In this document: piece after piece, positions 1 to 12,502 of the stretch
How positions within the stretch are numbered: position 1 is the stretch's first letter
Layout of the letters: every line of letters starts with the position of its first letter
DNA from: Stenopsyche tienmushanensis
Lineage: Eukaryota; Arthropoda; Insecta; Trichoptera; Stenopsychidae
Direction of reading: 5' to 3'
DNA: 64,000 bases
NCBI GenBank assembly: GCA_008973525.1
Contig: WACJ01000306.1
Span: 1 to 64,000, forward strand
The notes under the pieces: model-generated
The model's database searches: none
What the model saw: the letters and a program-made list of their open reading frames with translations, nothing else
Told to the model about the DNA's origin: nothing
Program-made: the position numbers and the translations under genes

Positions 1-913
1 TTTGAATTTTTAAGTGAATTTAAACTCAAACAACTACATATTTTTGTGAAAAAATTGATCCTAAATAGGTGAATAAAATTTTAAATAAAAAAAATATAAT
101 TTTATTATTGGTTGCTCAGTTTTGATACAATTCGCATAAATTCACACAGTGCAGAATGTCGCACTTATTTTAAAATTATATTTAAAACTTTGCGCTTGTT
201 ATTCCTGATTATTATCAATCCATCCAATTAACATGTAGATAAATCCAATTAACATGCACGTCTCTCAAGTGCGACGTTCGGATTTATCCCACTCATGGGT
301 ATATATCATATATACAAGCAACATTTAATATTTTATTACAAAAAATGCTAATTTCAGCAATCGATAAAACCGGCTCTTAGCTTCTTAAAATAATTATTTA
401 AAAGCATTTTTTATCTTTATTTTTGATAGCTTCTTCTTAAAACTTTGCTTGCCAGGTTGGTTTCGCTCGCCATGCATAACACGGGAAAGCAGCAGTTTGT
501 AATCAATTTAATTGGTTTTTTTTAAATTCTTAAAATAAAACATATACATATACACTCAAATTTCTTTTTTGTGCGAATTTTTTTGTGCGATTTCGAAGTT
601 ATGCGGTTTCTTTTAAAAAAAATTTATTAATTTCATAAAGATTTCGTATCGAAATACTTTAATTAAAATAGGAAATAAATCATCAACACTAACCAAAATT
701 TGGAAAAAAAATTATAATTTGGAATTGTGTAAATCACATTGTATCTGCTATAGCAATCCCAAAATTGAACCCGAACCTTCAAAATTAAAGTATTTATATT
801 AACCGACACTTAAAATATTTCAATTTAAGTGAAATATATTATTTTCTCCGCTTATATAATATAATTAAAAATAAATGATATGTTAATCTCATGCATTCGA
901 GCTGGAAGAGAAT
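1..913. other. Intergenic AT-rich DNA with a repeat fragment
   Basis: No gene is visible. Positions about 552-770 carry one end and some interior of the dispersed GTGCG repeat family: the end resembles those at 48135 and 52189, and the interior (640-770) matches 9580-9690. The rest is low-complexity AT-rich sequence. Confidence 0.5.
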
Positions 914-990
914 CGAATACCATAGCTCAATGGTCAAAGCTTTCGCCCTGCAAAAGAAAGGTCATTAGTTCATATCCATGTGCAGTGAAT
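914..990 (+). repeat. Degenerate tRNA-like sequence, possible SINE head
   Basis: The segment aligns by eye along the length of a class I tRNA. It has an A-box-like TAGCTCAATGG, an anticodon-arm region containing CCTGCAA, an AGGTC variable region and a B-box-like AGTTCATATCC. Acceptor-stem and T-stem pairing are poor, so it is not a functional tRNA gene. A tRNA-derived SINE head or a tRNA pseudogene fits best. No second copy was found in the window, which would have favoured SINE. Confidence 0.35.
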
Positions 991-3814
991 TGAGTTTCAG
1001 TTATATCGAGATTAATACTAATTCGTTATTATAACACAACAGTTATGAAAGCCAAATATAGACGTCTGCTTTTGAACGGTAGTCATTTCGAAAACGCCGT
1101 CAAATTTAACAATGGCTTAAAAGTTATTGATTGAGTAATATCCATGTCGAACCATTCGCAAATTATCGAAGTCGAATTTCACGGTCTATCCAACAGAAAC
1201 TTGGTAAGCAAGTTGAGTCCATGAATAGACACGGCATTTAAGCTCCTCACCAACTGTCAACAAACAACAAAGCTTAGCGAAGAGCGGTTTGCAGCTCGTT
1301 GCACCCCGGACAGTTGAATTAACAACTTACTATTTACTAAATTTACTATGCATATAACAAACAAAAGAACAACCAAATAGGCATATAAATTTCGCAAATT
1401 CCGCCCAGAGGAACGTTTCAACCTTGTGGCGAGAACCACTGCGAATGTACTAAATTTTGACTTCAATTTCCGCTTGGAGTTAATTGATTTTTACACCTCA
1501 GTTGGTCCAAACGAATCGAATGTATCACATAAGCCAATAACCAATGTTTAACTTGTCAATTTTATAATCACAAAATCTTACTGGTGTCAATCGAAAATTA
1601 TTCTTATTTGTGGGCAATTCTAATCACAAATTCGAAATAACCAATGAAATACCAAATAACAATAGACTTTAAAGAAAACTGATATCGTCAAATCATTAAA
1701 TTTATGCGACAATTTTTTTTTAATAAAAAAGGAGCAGGTAATGTAAATTGGCTTAAAAGAGAGAAAGAATCCTTTATACTCTTTCTATCTCCATCGTATA
1801 CCTCATAAAAACGCTGCGCGCATGCGCGACGCTCCATCTATTGTATGTGTATATCTATACGTAACATAAAACAACCGCTAGACCAGTAGCTTCCCTATTT
1901 TATTATATATTACACAATACAGCTTAAGGATTTAGCTAATTATTTCCGTTAACAAATGGGGGAAAAAACGTAGGAATTACAATTTGCTTAAATAAATTTC
2001 TTTGTAGAAAATATCTAAAATTTTAAAGTCATGATATTGGGGTGCGAAAATAAATGTTAAATATGTTGAAACTGCACACAATATACAAGGTGTTTTGCAC
2101 ATGCACCGACAATTTTTTTTTTTTTGGAAACCCCCTGGTTCTTTTACTACGTTTCACACATAGGCCTATGTTCTAAGTGTCAGGGCAAATTTAAAATCGA
2201 TGAAGTCGTTGATGCCATAATCGCTTTACACCGGTTACTTTCTATCAGCTCCTATCAGCGTAAGACAATCTTCAATTCGAGGCAGAGTCAATTGTAAATA
2301 AGCACTGTTGATAGCATATAAGACCAAGTCATTTTTTTTACATAAACAATACACAAAAAATCGATTCATTTGCTTCTGCTTTAGAAGGAAATGATAATCG
2401 GACAAAGACTCATTCAACAAGCAGCGATTATATACTGTTGATAGCACACAATATTCAGTAATTTCTTCAAATAAACAAATAACAAACTTGAAATTGAAAT
2501 CATTATTCTATCTATACAATCGTGCAATGTATGCGGGGAAACTTTCCGTCTCTGTCTCCCGAGCTGCGCTTCGTTCTCTCTCGGTTTCCGTCTGTCTCCG
2601 AACTCAATGTACAAGAATGCTCTTTCTGAATAAGTAGAGGGGGATCGCAGGGGGATCGCCTAAACCCCAAAAAAAAATATCCTAATAACAATGCTCAATA
2701 TGATACTTTTGATATAAAATAGCCCTGTAAAGAAGTACTTCTATATTATGTTAAATCAATATGTCCCGCTTGTCCCGCATTAGATTAACTCTAATTGCGA
2801 AGGAACAATTATCAGCCACCCCGCCTAAAGTGTGTTAATTGCTGCTTTAAATACAATTGTACTTATAATTTTATTTCAAAAAAAATATGTTTCTTTCATT
2901 TAAAATAATATTATTTTGGCTAAAAATGATTAACTAGACTTATAAAATCAATGCGAAGCATTGACTCTCAGTTGAACAAACCATTGTTAGTGACTCGCTG
3001 ATGGTGGGTTTAATTAACAAGAGAGCTCTGTACGGTCTGTGTTTGAAGTGTCTGCACAAATAAAAAGCTGGCGAGTTTCGATAGCTGGAAATAAGTTTTG
3101 TGGAATTTCACTTTATTAGATCCTTATAAAATACTTGAGTTTTGCGTTTCTGCGGTCAGTTGAATTTCAGCTCTGAAGCAGTGGTGTCGTTGAAAGTTTG
3201 TTGGGAATAGAAAATAATACAATCCAAAGTAAGGCAGATGAATTTTAGCAACTTGGCAGCAAGTTCACACCTCAAAAAGTTATGGATAACCAGGTCCGAT
3301 GATGTATGATACTTTGAACAAAGCATATATTAACGTTAATTTAAGGTAACACTAAATATTAGACGTGTAAAAAGACGAATGGCTCTTCGAACAGACTTAG
3401 AAATAAATTAACTCGTCTACATAAACTGATCCTTGATACAAAATCAATAGTAGCCATAATCGAGGTAAATATACATTAATTGAAATTTAGCTAATATAAC
3501 AAAATATTCTGATTCGGCTTAATCGTCAATTTGTCATATTTGTTGTTTGTTATATTGACAAGCCTCATAATGAGGAAATACGCCATTATTATTGTCAGCG
3601 CTGTCAAATTTATTATTAAAGAAATCTCAAAAATATTTCCATATATTTCATGAAACTTAAATTCTGCTTTGTTACGGTTTATTACAATAGCAATCAACAA
3701 AGTATGACAACATTTTAATTTCAATATTAATTTTAAAGCAGGCGAGGAACTTTCAATTAGCTATTTACCAAAATAGAAATGAAACGACAACCAAAATAAA
3801 GATATTATATATTA
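991..3814. other. Intergenic, no supported gene; repeat fragments
   Basis: Only short chance reading frames are present. Two repeat segments stand out. About 1800-1925 (CGCGCATGCGC then a CTAGACCAGTAG-type stretch ending TTATATATTACACA) matches 8262-8365. About 2085-2135 (ACAAGGTGTTTTGCACATGCACCGAC then poly-T) matches the element end at 16140-16175. The remainder is unassigned AT-rich DNA. Confidence 0.45.
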
Positions 3815-6800
3815 CTAGTTGGTACCCGGCGCGTTGCTGCCACAGAAGTAATAATTCTAAAAATATCGTTTGAAAATTGAAAGAGTTATCTTGTTTAATT
3901 ATGAATGGTGGAAATAATGAAATTTATTTTATTTTGTTTGTTTTATTATAAACTAGCTGGTACCCGGCGCGTTGCTGCCACAGAAGAAATAGTTCTAAAA
4001 ATACCATTTGAAATTTGAAAGAGTTATCTTGTTTAATTAACAATGATATAAATAATGATTTTTTTTTCCGATAATGAATACATTTATTGAAATTGAATGA
4101 TATATAAAGAAAAAATTATTAAAAGCATAAATTTTGTTTACTTAATTGTTCTGCTAAGTGCTTTAGGGTGGACAATAGTTTTGGTTTTTCCATCTTTAGC
4201 AAATACAAATAAATTTCTCGGCTATCCAACGTGGATTTTCTAGATTCTTCCGCACACTTGAAGTGCCTTGTTGATGGTCATTGAGAATGCAAGTCCAACG
4301 GGGAGCTGCAGTCGTCTCTTATCAAATGGCACGTCGGTGGAAATGAGCACATCTTCTCCTTTCGACTTTCCATTAAGAATATATAGTTTTCTCGATGATT
4401 TTCGGCATCAGTTTCTTCATAGTGAGTCTTGTTCCAATTTGTACGGTGGCACATCAGGAAGATCCGACAAATTTAAAAACTCGATCGGATAGTTAACAAC
4501 TTGGTCTGCATTCATGGCGCTGTCAATCGATTTGTAGGTAACAGAATCGCTTGCAATTTGTTATTGTATTGTGTGGTTGATTGCATTAACGTCGGTGTTT
4601 TTTGCTGCCAAAATAGCATGTTCGCAAAACCAATAATGATTTTTATAATTACTAAAAATCTGCGGAAAAACTTTCTGAATGAGTAAATCGATGGATGGCA
4701 CAACAACGCAAAAGTTCGATGGAAATGAAATAAACTTGGTAGCATCAACATGCACTTTTCCTTCACCAATGTTCAATAGTCGTTTTAAAAATGTGGCTGC
4801 CGACGCATCACGCTACAAATGTACGCGCATATTTTTCTTTAGTGTCAGTTTTCGCACGTCTCTCCAAAGATGTGATGCTTTGAGGCAAGCATCAGCTGGT
4901 GTCGATGAAAGCATCACTGGAAGAGGTTGTCGAAAGTCGTCACATAATAAAATTAGAGCGCCACCAAACGGTTTTGCATTTGATCGTAAGTCTTTAAGAG
5001 TTCGATCAAGCATTGCATTCGTCCCACCATAATCACCTTGCAAATTTTCAAAACGTTAGCTATGTCAGAAACTTTAGGAATGTTACATGTCGGAGCTTCC
5101 AATAAATGCATATCTAATGGCAATTTGAGTGCCGAATGCGCTGTTCGTCCACCATCTAATAATGTTGCCGCAATACCTAATGAAGCAAGAGCTAAAGCAA
5201 TTCTATTTTGAGATCGAATGTGAGCCAATAGTAAACTGATGAGAAACGTTTTTCCAGTACCGCCAGGCGCATCAAAGAAGACCAGATCATTTGTAATTGT
5301 ATCGTAGGTCAATTTTTGTTCCGCAAGCAAAAGTTGTTCGTTTGCTTCGACAAATGCATCCAAATAATTAGCATTGTACTACTGTTCAAGTGCAGAACGA
5401 ATTCTTGTTGAATGAATTCTTTGATGTTGATGGTTAAGCAAATGTCTTCGATTTCGATCAGAGCTTGATTGAAAATATTGACCGAAAACTCAATGGAATT
5501 ATCATTGCTAACGGTATGTAAAATGTCTTCGCTCAAATCTTCTCTGAATTTTTACCACAAATCTTTTGGGTTGGATGGCGAACATGTGGTTAAAATGATG
5601 GCGAACAATGTTCGAATTTCCGTTCGACCGTTCTCAATGAAGTAGGACCTTTGAGATTAACCAACAGTATTCTTAAATAGTAACACTCGGCTTTATTTGG
5701 ATGTAATGTGTAAATAGGGCCCAATGCATCAGATGAATACAGATTTCGATAGCCTTCATCACGCATCCCTTGCTTACGTCGTTGAAAATTCTCGGATGTA
5801 GTATTTCATGTATAATAGTTAGGAACTTGTGCGTACAATAGCGTCTCTGCAAATACAACTTCTTCACACAGCGCAAGTGTTGAGCAATAACATTTCTTGC
5901 CGTGTCTGCCTTTGTCCATTTTCAAGATGAACACTGAGATGAACAACATCCGGATTGCGAATGTGAATTGAGAAGCTCAAAATAGGCCAAAGAGCCCAGT
6001 CACTACTGATATATCGACTTGTTTGAAATTGAGTTTGAACTCGATCGTTGCGCGCATCAGGTCTTTCAATACTGCCATATCACTGCCTATTTGCATATGT
6101 ATTTGATAGATTTGACTGAACGACAATCTGCGACGTTGGTATGCGCTTTGAATGTTTTCGATGAAAAAGGAGATCCATCTATTGTTGATTTCAACGTCAA
6201 CATTTCTTTATCTGATTGCTGCTGTATGAACTCCTGCGTCTGTATTGCAGATATCCGTCATCAGGTGGTGGATGCAATTAAACTTTGCCATTCCTGGTGT
6301 TTCATTGTTAAACTTAAGTGAACCGCAATACTCACACACTTTATCCGGTACAATCCTGTTAACGGGGGGCAAACATATTGTTATTAAATAAAATAATTAT
6401 TCATTTGTTTCTTGTTTTTTTAAAAATTAAATTTAAATTAAAATCTGGTTAGGTTAGGTTTGTTTGTTTTCTTTGTGTCGAAATGAAGGCGTTTTCAATT
6501 TACCAATAAATTTGCTCCCCGTTAACAGGATTTAACCTTTATCCATTTTATACTGGGATGCAAACTGTAATCGTAATGAATATCATATTGAAATGCAGCA
6601 ATATTCAAATAAACATGTACTTTCGATTCTCGTTGTACGCTGGTCGTCTGATTCTGATCGGATAGCACTCAAACGTACTTTTTCGATTGTTACAGCATGT
6701 CGATGTTCTGATTCTGATGTGCGTGAATAAGCGATTTGCTTCATTGCTGCGCTGGTAGATTTACTAAGTGACGAACGTTTGGGCGGCATATTTTTTAATG

Positions 6801-7273
6801 AAGCATTTAAAAAGTGCTTGCGATAAATAATTTGGATTTAATTTGACTCACGCCGATGGTAATAATGCACGATAACCTGCAAATAACATTGACGTTTGAC
6901 GTTTGCTATTTGAATGCAGGCGTATGTCTATGGTACTTCGCCGTTTGACGTTTGCTCTTTGATTTTAGGCCATTGTCTATGGCCATGTGTATGACGACAC
7001 ACACGCCACCTGCTGCAACTTGTAGGTACTATATACCTATAGCCTTAGCAACGCCTTAGCAACGCATAATCTCAAACACGTCAGAATCAACAACTTTCAC
7101 ACATTAAGTTATGAATTAAAAATCTACTGTAAGTTAATTGTACTATGCCTATGTCACCCCCTGATCCCTTGGCAATAAGTGGACCAAGTTTTGTCTCAAT
7201 CCGATGAACGCGCATATCAACCCATTTCGCCCGAGCATTAGACGGGAAACGCAACTTATTTTTATATATTAGA
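3815..7273 (-). mobile_element. Decayed Helitron with stacked duplicate termini
   Basis: On the minus strand the element begins at 7273 with TCTAATATATAAAAAT, preceded by A, and ends at 3953 with CTAG followed by T. That fits the Helitron rules (5' TC, 3' CTRR, insertion between A and T). Just inside the 3' end is a GCAACGCGCCGGGTACC-type segment, as in many insect Helitrons. A second copy of the 3' end lies outside it at 3815. Two more copies of the 5' end region lie further out, at about 7453 and 7573. The interior carries a broken RepHel gene (4138-6789). The element is dead: the coding region is frameshifted and the Rep part is missing. Confidence 0.85.
4138..6789 (-). pseudogene. Helitron RepHel (PIF1-like helicase) pseudogene
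   Basis: Intact members encode a Rep/helicase protein for rolling-circle transposition. The N-terminus at 6789 begins MPPKRSSLSKSTSAA and is followed by the Glu/Arg-rich stretch typical of insect Helitron proteins. A CEYCGSLKF zinc-ribbon-like motif lies near 6340. The helicase part has a Walker A motif GGTGKTFLISLLLAHIRSQ (about 5240), then TAHSALKLPL, then a DDFRQPLPV motif near 4920, where the family usually has GDFRQ. The C-terminal block VPFDKRRLQLPVGLAFSMTI and KTIVHPKAL ends at a TAA at 4138. Several frameshifts and stops separate these blocks. The HUH Rep endonuclease region expected between the zinc ribbon and the helicase is absent, so the copy is internally deleted as well as frameshifted. 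Confidence 0.88.
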
Positions 7274-7580
7274 TATGAACAAATATACAAAAAAATATTT
7301 TTATACATAAGATCTAATGTAAGTTAACCGTACTATACCAATATTATTTAAAAAAGTGCAAACAATAAGTTGGCAAAGTTTTATTGCAATTGAATGAACG
7401 ATATGGTTGCGCATAAAATACGGACAAACAAACATTGATTTTTATATATTAGACTATACCTATGTTACTTGCAAAATCTTTAGCAATAAGTGTACGAAGT
7501 TTTATTGCAATCCGATGAACGGTGTGGCTGCGCATTTCGAACGAACAAAACCCAATTCATTTTTACATATTACATTATTC
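7160..7580 (-). repeat. Three tandem Helitron 5'-end segments
   Basis: Three diverged copies of a roughly 110-bp unit lie head to tail, ending near 7273, 7453 and 7573. Each has AATAAGT, then an AAGTTTT segment, then a GATGAACG-type motif, then TTTTTATATATTAGA (or TTTTTACATATTACA). Read on the minus strand, each is a Helitron 5' terminus. The innermost belongs to the decayed Helitron; the outer two are older stacked ends. Confidence 0.7.
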
Positions 7581-7599
7581 TATTGTATATAATCACAGT

Positions 7600-9580
7600 T
7601 ACTCAAATAAATTTGCTTTTAACGATTTAATCCTCATGGATAAAATACTCAAATTAACGTTTTGTTTTTTTTTTAAATATCGAAATAAAAATAATCCATA
7701 CATGGATTATAAAGTGGAGAATTTTGTTTTGGAGATTCGCATTGATAAATGACAGCCTGAACTCTCATAAATAAGTAATTGTATAGGCATATGTCTTTTC
7801 TGTTAATATTAATCCTCTTTGGTATAAATTCTAGCAGCAAAGGATCTTTTCTACCGGATTTTCAGCCTTATTTTTTAAGGGATGATATCAGTCTTATATT
7901 TTTTATGCACGTTAAGTCCCCTGATAGAACGGTAGAAAATATCTTCTGGGTTTCTTTGAGAAGGTTAAGATTTTCTTAACAGCATTTTCGTGGTGTTATG
8001 TTCTTTAAAAAAAACATTCTTACATACTAATCTTTAATTACCCATTAATGAAAATAAAACAATTTTTTCATGCATATTTCATCAGATATTACGTTCACAG
8101 AACGTATGTGAGTCTTTATAACATGAAGAAGTAAACTCCATTTAAAAAAAATGCATGGATACGATAAAACAAATTGGCTTGAACATCGCAAAAAATGAAA
8201 CTCCAAACGGCATTTGATCAGAAAATCGTTTCTAATTTCTTCTAATCGCATACATCATAGCAAAGCCACGCGCATGCGCCGCAACGCCTCGCATGTGTGG
8301 TATAAAGCAACTACTAGACTAGAAGTTTGCCTATTCTATTATATATTACACAAACAAAGCTTAATCTTTTAAATAGCGCATCCAAAACGCATTAATTTTT
8401 ATATAATACGCATTAAAATGATTTTTTTTATATAAATAAATATTTGCAATATTTTCATAATTCAATAATGAAGATAGATGTATAGCGAACATTGTAAATT
8501 AAATTTGTTCATGACATTATGGAAGATTTATTAGCAATCCAAAGTTTGAAGCCACATGCAGAGTCCTTATATACCTTTAAACATTTAGTTGAAAGCTGTT
8601 TATTTTTCGTAGAAAATACTCTGCTTGAATTGAATTAATACATGATACAAGTGAGTCAATTTCCTAAACTTAAGTCATTTATTATTTTACAAATTTGAAG
8701 CCACCCCCAGTCGAGTGAATAGAAGTTTAATTTAGACTATGACTTTTGCAAAACTAAGCTCGTTCATTGAAAGGTCGACGCTTTTAGACTACATTAAGTT
8801 GCGCAAAGTTCCATTTAGAAAACCACTTATCTACAAGCCATTGTATTTTTCCACTTATTTAAACCCACGTTTAAACATTTGCCCGTTTTAATTTGAAAAT
8901 ATATGAACAAATCACGTGTTTTCCGAGCGAAATCGATAAGTTTTGTCTGTGGAAAAACCGCCGATATCACCACAATTACGTACATTCGGGCGGGTTTATA
9001 TAGTGAGGGGAGGAGGATATTTGCTAACAAGAAATGTCTGCAAATTACACTTGTATAGTGTTTGTCCCAGTCCACCCACCCGGGCTGATTCTATACCCTT
9101 TCCGTGTAATTGGCTCCAGTTCCTTAAACTAATCGTCGCTAATTAATCGATCCCCAATCCCTTCAAAAGCTTTCTCTCCTTGTCCTTTGAACTTGCGTGT
9201 AATATTTTATCAACGCTCAAATCGGATTTAAAATACGTCGAGATGTAACTGATTTCAAGATAATGCTCCCATCCATCACATGTCAGAAAGCAAATTATCT
9301 TTTCGAAATTCAAATCCTTTTTCCCAAATATGTAAAAAAAAAATAATAAAAAAATATCAATTTAAATATTTTTAGTCAACGAGTTTCTAAAACAAATGTT
9401 CCTCATCTTAAATTTTAATAATCCAAATATAGATTTGCCGATTGAGATATTACTACATGACAAAGACATTTGCAAATCTACTTATTTAGCAACCAGCCCT
9501 TTCCTGAATCACAGAAACTATTGTTACTAAATGGAATAGAAATTAACCAATAATATATATTAGATAGTAATAAATAATCT
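7600..9580. other. Intergenic, no supported gene
   Basis: No conserved frame is visible. The segment 8262-8365 repeats the one at 1800-1925. The 8700-9180 stretch is less AT-rich and shows no match elsewhere in the window. It could be unique host DNA, but nothing identifies it. Confidence 0.4.
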
Positions 9581-10470
9581 TAGTCGAGATATTTTGGATT
9601 AAATGGGAAATAAATTATCAACAATTACCGAAATTCGAAAAAAAAAAATTTGGGACTGTGTAAATCATACTGCATCTGCTATCGCTGAAGTACGACCACG
9701 CCCTTTTTTGAACAAAAATGATTTCATTTTTTTTGCATTTTTCCGATGTTTCGATTTTTAAAAATATATTCTGCAAAGAAATTTCCAAAATTCCAACTGT
9801 TTACGGAGTTATAGCTGTTTTAGTGCAACTTGGCCGGTCCTACCATAATGAAATCTTTTAACGCGTTTTTCTCAAAACTACTTTTTTTAACGCGGTAGAC
9901 ATCATATCTCAAGTTTTAATTAATTAATTTAGTTCAAACTGGGTGCGAATCTTTTCTATATAGCCCTCTATTATTCCTATCAGATTTATGTCAAAGTTTA
10001 TTATAAAACTATTTAAGAAAAAATTAATACATATCGAAAATCGCAACGAAAATTATCATATAAATTTAATTAAAATATTTAGTATTTCTGATTAAATTTT
10101 TCACCAAAGATGTAAGACGTCATGTTACCAAAAATGTTATGCCTTATTATTTTCCTGATATTTTATTAACTTTTTTTATGCGATTTTCTATAGAAGTTTC
10201 AAAGTTATGCGGTTTTTAAAATCCATATTCACTTTTGCTATGTGAGTCATAGTTTTTTTGTGCGATTTTCCGCGGATATAAAAGGTTTCAATATTTTTGG
10301 ATAATTAACATCTAAACGATTAAAACGTTTATTATACATGTGCCTGCAAAATTTCATAAAGAATGCTCATTTAGAGCGTGTGGGAATACTTTCGTGAACT
10401 TAGAAAAAGTAGTTTCGATAAAAACGCGTTTAAAGTTGAACCGCAGTTTATGCGCAAATAAAATGAAAAT
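9580..10470 (+). repeat. Dispersed GTGCG repeat family, copy B
   Basis: This copy contains ACGCGTTTTTCTCAAAACTAC near 9860, TATGCGATTTTC and TTATGCGGTTTTTAAAA near 10175-10225, and TTTTTTTGTGCGATTTTCCG near 10250. The same blocks occur in the same order at 52300-53040. The opening part (9580-9690) matches 640-770. An inverted version of the CGCGTTT block lies at about 10405-10435, so this copy has an internal inverted repeat about 550 bp apart. No coding sequence is evident. Confidence 0.65.
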
Positions 10471-10479
10471 TTTAATAAT

Positions 10480-11030
10480 TACACCTAATCTGCTATATTA
10501 GAAGCAGAAAGAATACCTTCCGTTTCTTAAAAAAGTCTTCTTCAGCTGACTGCTATAGTCTTCAGATCAATCTCCCCTCTTTTGATGCTGCGGACCATAC
10601 CCCTTTTGTTGGCAATTATTTTTGCTTGCGGTCCAATTGTGATGACAATCATTTCCATAACACACAGTAGGAAGGTGATACCTTCGTTAAAAATACATGC
10701 GGCAATAAAAGTTGCCAGTTTGATAATTTTTTCGAGAAAAAATATGTTTTGGAGCCAAGCGCCAAAGGGCGGCGTTGAAACTTTCGTTATTATTTTGCGT
10801 ATGTCTCAAACAGCGTTGAAATAGATCGTCTGACGACAGATCTAAATATGTGGGCCGAAGGATTTTCTGAGGCTCAGATGCAGGTGGTGGTTCGTGTTTG
10901 AAAATATGTGGTTTGACGGTTTTTGTATCCCTGTCGTCTATGTAGTAGGCATATTTTACATCGTAAAGCTTCTCGGATCGTGTAAACTTTCTATACTTTC
11001 TTTTAGCGCTTTCATGTATACTTTGCTATG
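10480..11030 (-). pseudogene. Mutator-like transposase relic (tentative)
   Basis: Minus-strand fragments read DVKYAYYIDDRDTK, then PTYLDLSSDDLFQRCL, then TQNNNESFNAALWRLAPK, with frame changes between them. The block with an NNNESFN core followed by W and a PKH or PKT motif is one I recall from Mutator-type or related transposase-derived arthropod proteins. Only part of the family is present and no terminal repeats were found. The assignment rests on recall alone. Confidence 0.4.
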
Positions 11031-12387
11031 TTAATATGTATTTTACCCGTTGTTATTGTACCCGTTGTAAAAGACGCCGCAAACGAAGTGAACGCTATAG
11101 GAAGATTGTCTAGAATACATATCCGACTTATTCTTTGATACTTATCGACTGTGTTTCGACACATATAATATGCATATGGATATAACTTAAAAGCTGCACA
11201 GATTTCACACCAAATTATAAATTATCATAGTTGATATATATTACAAAGATATGAATTTTAACAAGTTTACATGGTGTATGATTTGTCTTCATATACAACG
11301 GAGCTCTTTTTACATACAATTAATATGGAATGGTACTCGCGCTTTGATATCAGCTAAACGAGCGCCTCGCTATTCATCTTCATTAAAAAGCTGCATTAAT
11401 TTTTGCACAAAATTAAGACGAGGGAGATATGGAAGCGTGTCATTTATCCATATTTTGCCAAATTAGATTTTAAATCATATCTCCGTGGGTCGGAATGATT
11501 CGAGCTCCGTATTATATCACCGTAGGCGTGCTAATATAATTGAGTTGTAAGATATGTTGGTGGCTTTCGGAATGTCTGTTGTGCAAACCTTACGAGCGAT
11601 AACAATGTTTTTGGTTACGTTGCAGAACTCATTTTCAAGGCGTAAAAGCGTATACGAATTAATTGGCAAAGTTAATTAAACTTTAGTCCGCCACTTTGCA
11701 AACATCTCCATACACAAGTTACACATAACCAGAACAATGACGCTCTTTGCCGCCATCTCGATCAATTTCATCAAGTAACGTTATACTCCCCGCGCTGATT
11801 ATCATTTTTGGTAATGCACGTGATCGAATTCGCGTACGTTATTAATTTTTTTCCACAATAAAATAGATATTGGACTTGAATATGCTGAAGGAAATAATAT
11901 CTTTTTTATTTTGTTAGGAAGGCCTCGCCTGGGGCGCCCTAATACTGTGGCTTAAGAGAAAAACATCTCGACTACAGAAACCGGATCCGATCTTTGCCTT
12001 TTCATTGTATGTTGGGATATAAAGACAAGGATATTTCCGTTTTCTAATTTGGGTAATGGTATCCGGAAAAGGCATTCGTTGAGAAAACAATGGGTTTTAT
12101 GACTAGATTTACGCAAACATGACATCTTACTAATTCATTCCGGATGTTTGTCCGAACTATTTACTTCCAGCTCCCAACCGTTTAAGTACTCATATCCAAT
12201 AATCGAAACACGTGTTTATTTCCTCGGATATCACAAATACATATCATAATTTCCCAGTATACTATTATCCTATTTAAGCCGCCAAAAACTTAAAACTAAG
12301 GGTCTATAATTTGTGTTTACTCTAAGATAAGCATAATATTAAGGAGTCATCTTACTTTATCTAAAATCAATAGGTTAATGCATTTAG
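11030..12387. other. Intergenic, no supported gene
   Basis: Nothing is recognisable. A minus-strand stretch near 11470-11330 reads like a short protein fragment (KIWINDTLPYLPRLNF), possibly a continuation of the neighbouring transposase relic, but this is weak. Confidence 0.3.
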
Positions 12388-12502
12388 AGTAAAATAAAAA
12401 CCGCGTGCAGCTCTCAATCGGATCGATATCCTGCATTTTGCGCCCCAAACCCAATTGCACCCATGGTAAGCGCCTGCTTTGCCACGCCCTAGTTACGGCC
12501 CT
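12388..12502 (-). repeat. 115-bp repeat, transposon-end-like, copy 1
   Basis: A direct repeat of 13899-14013 at roughly 90 percent identity by eye. On the minus strand it begins CAGGGCCGTAACTAGGG and continues through GTGGCAAAGCAGGCGC. A related start, CAGAGCCGTAACTAGGG, occurs at 62736. A shared CAG start fits the end of a DNA transposon, perhaps hAT-like, but no partner inverted repeat was found. Confidence 0.6.

Noticed and set aside
4679..5032. 117-codon plus-strand frame
   Set aside because: It is the antisense shadow of the Helitron helicase, whose motifs are on the minus strand.
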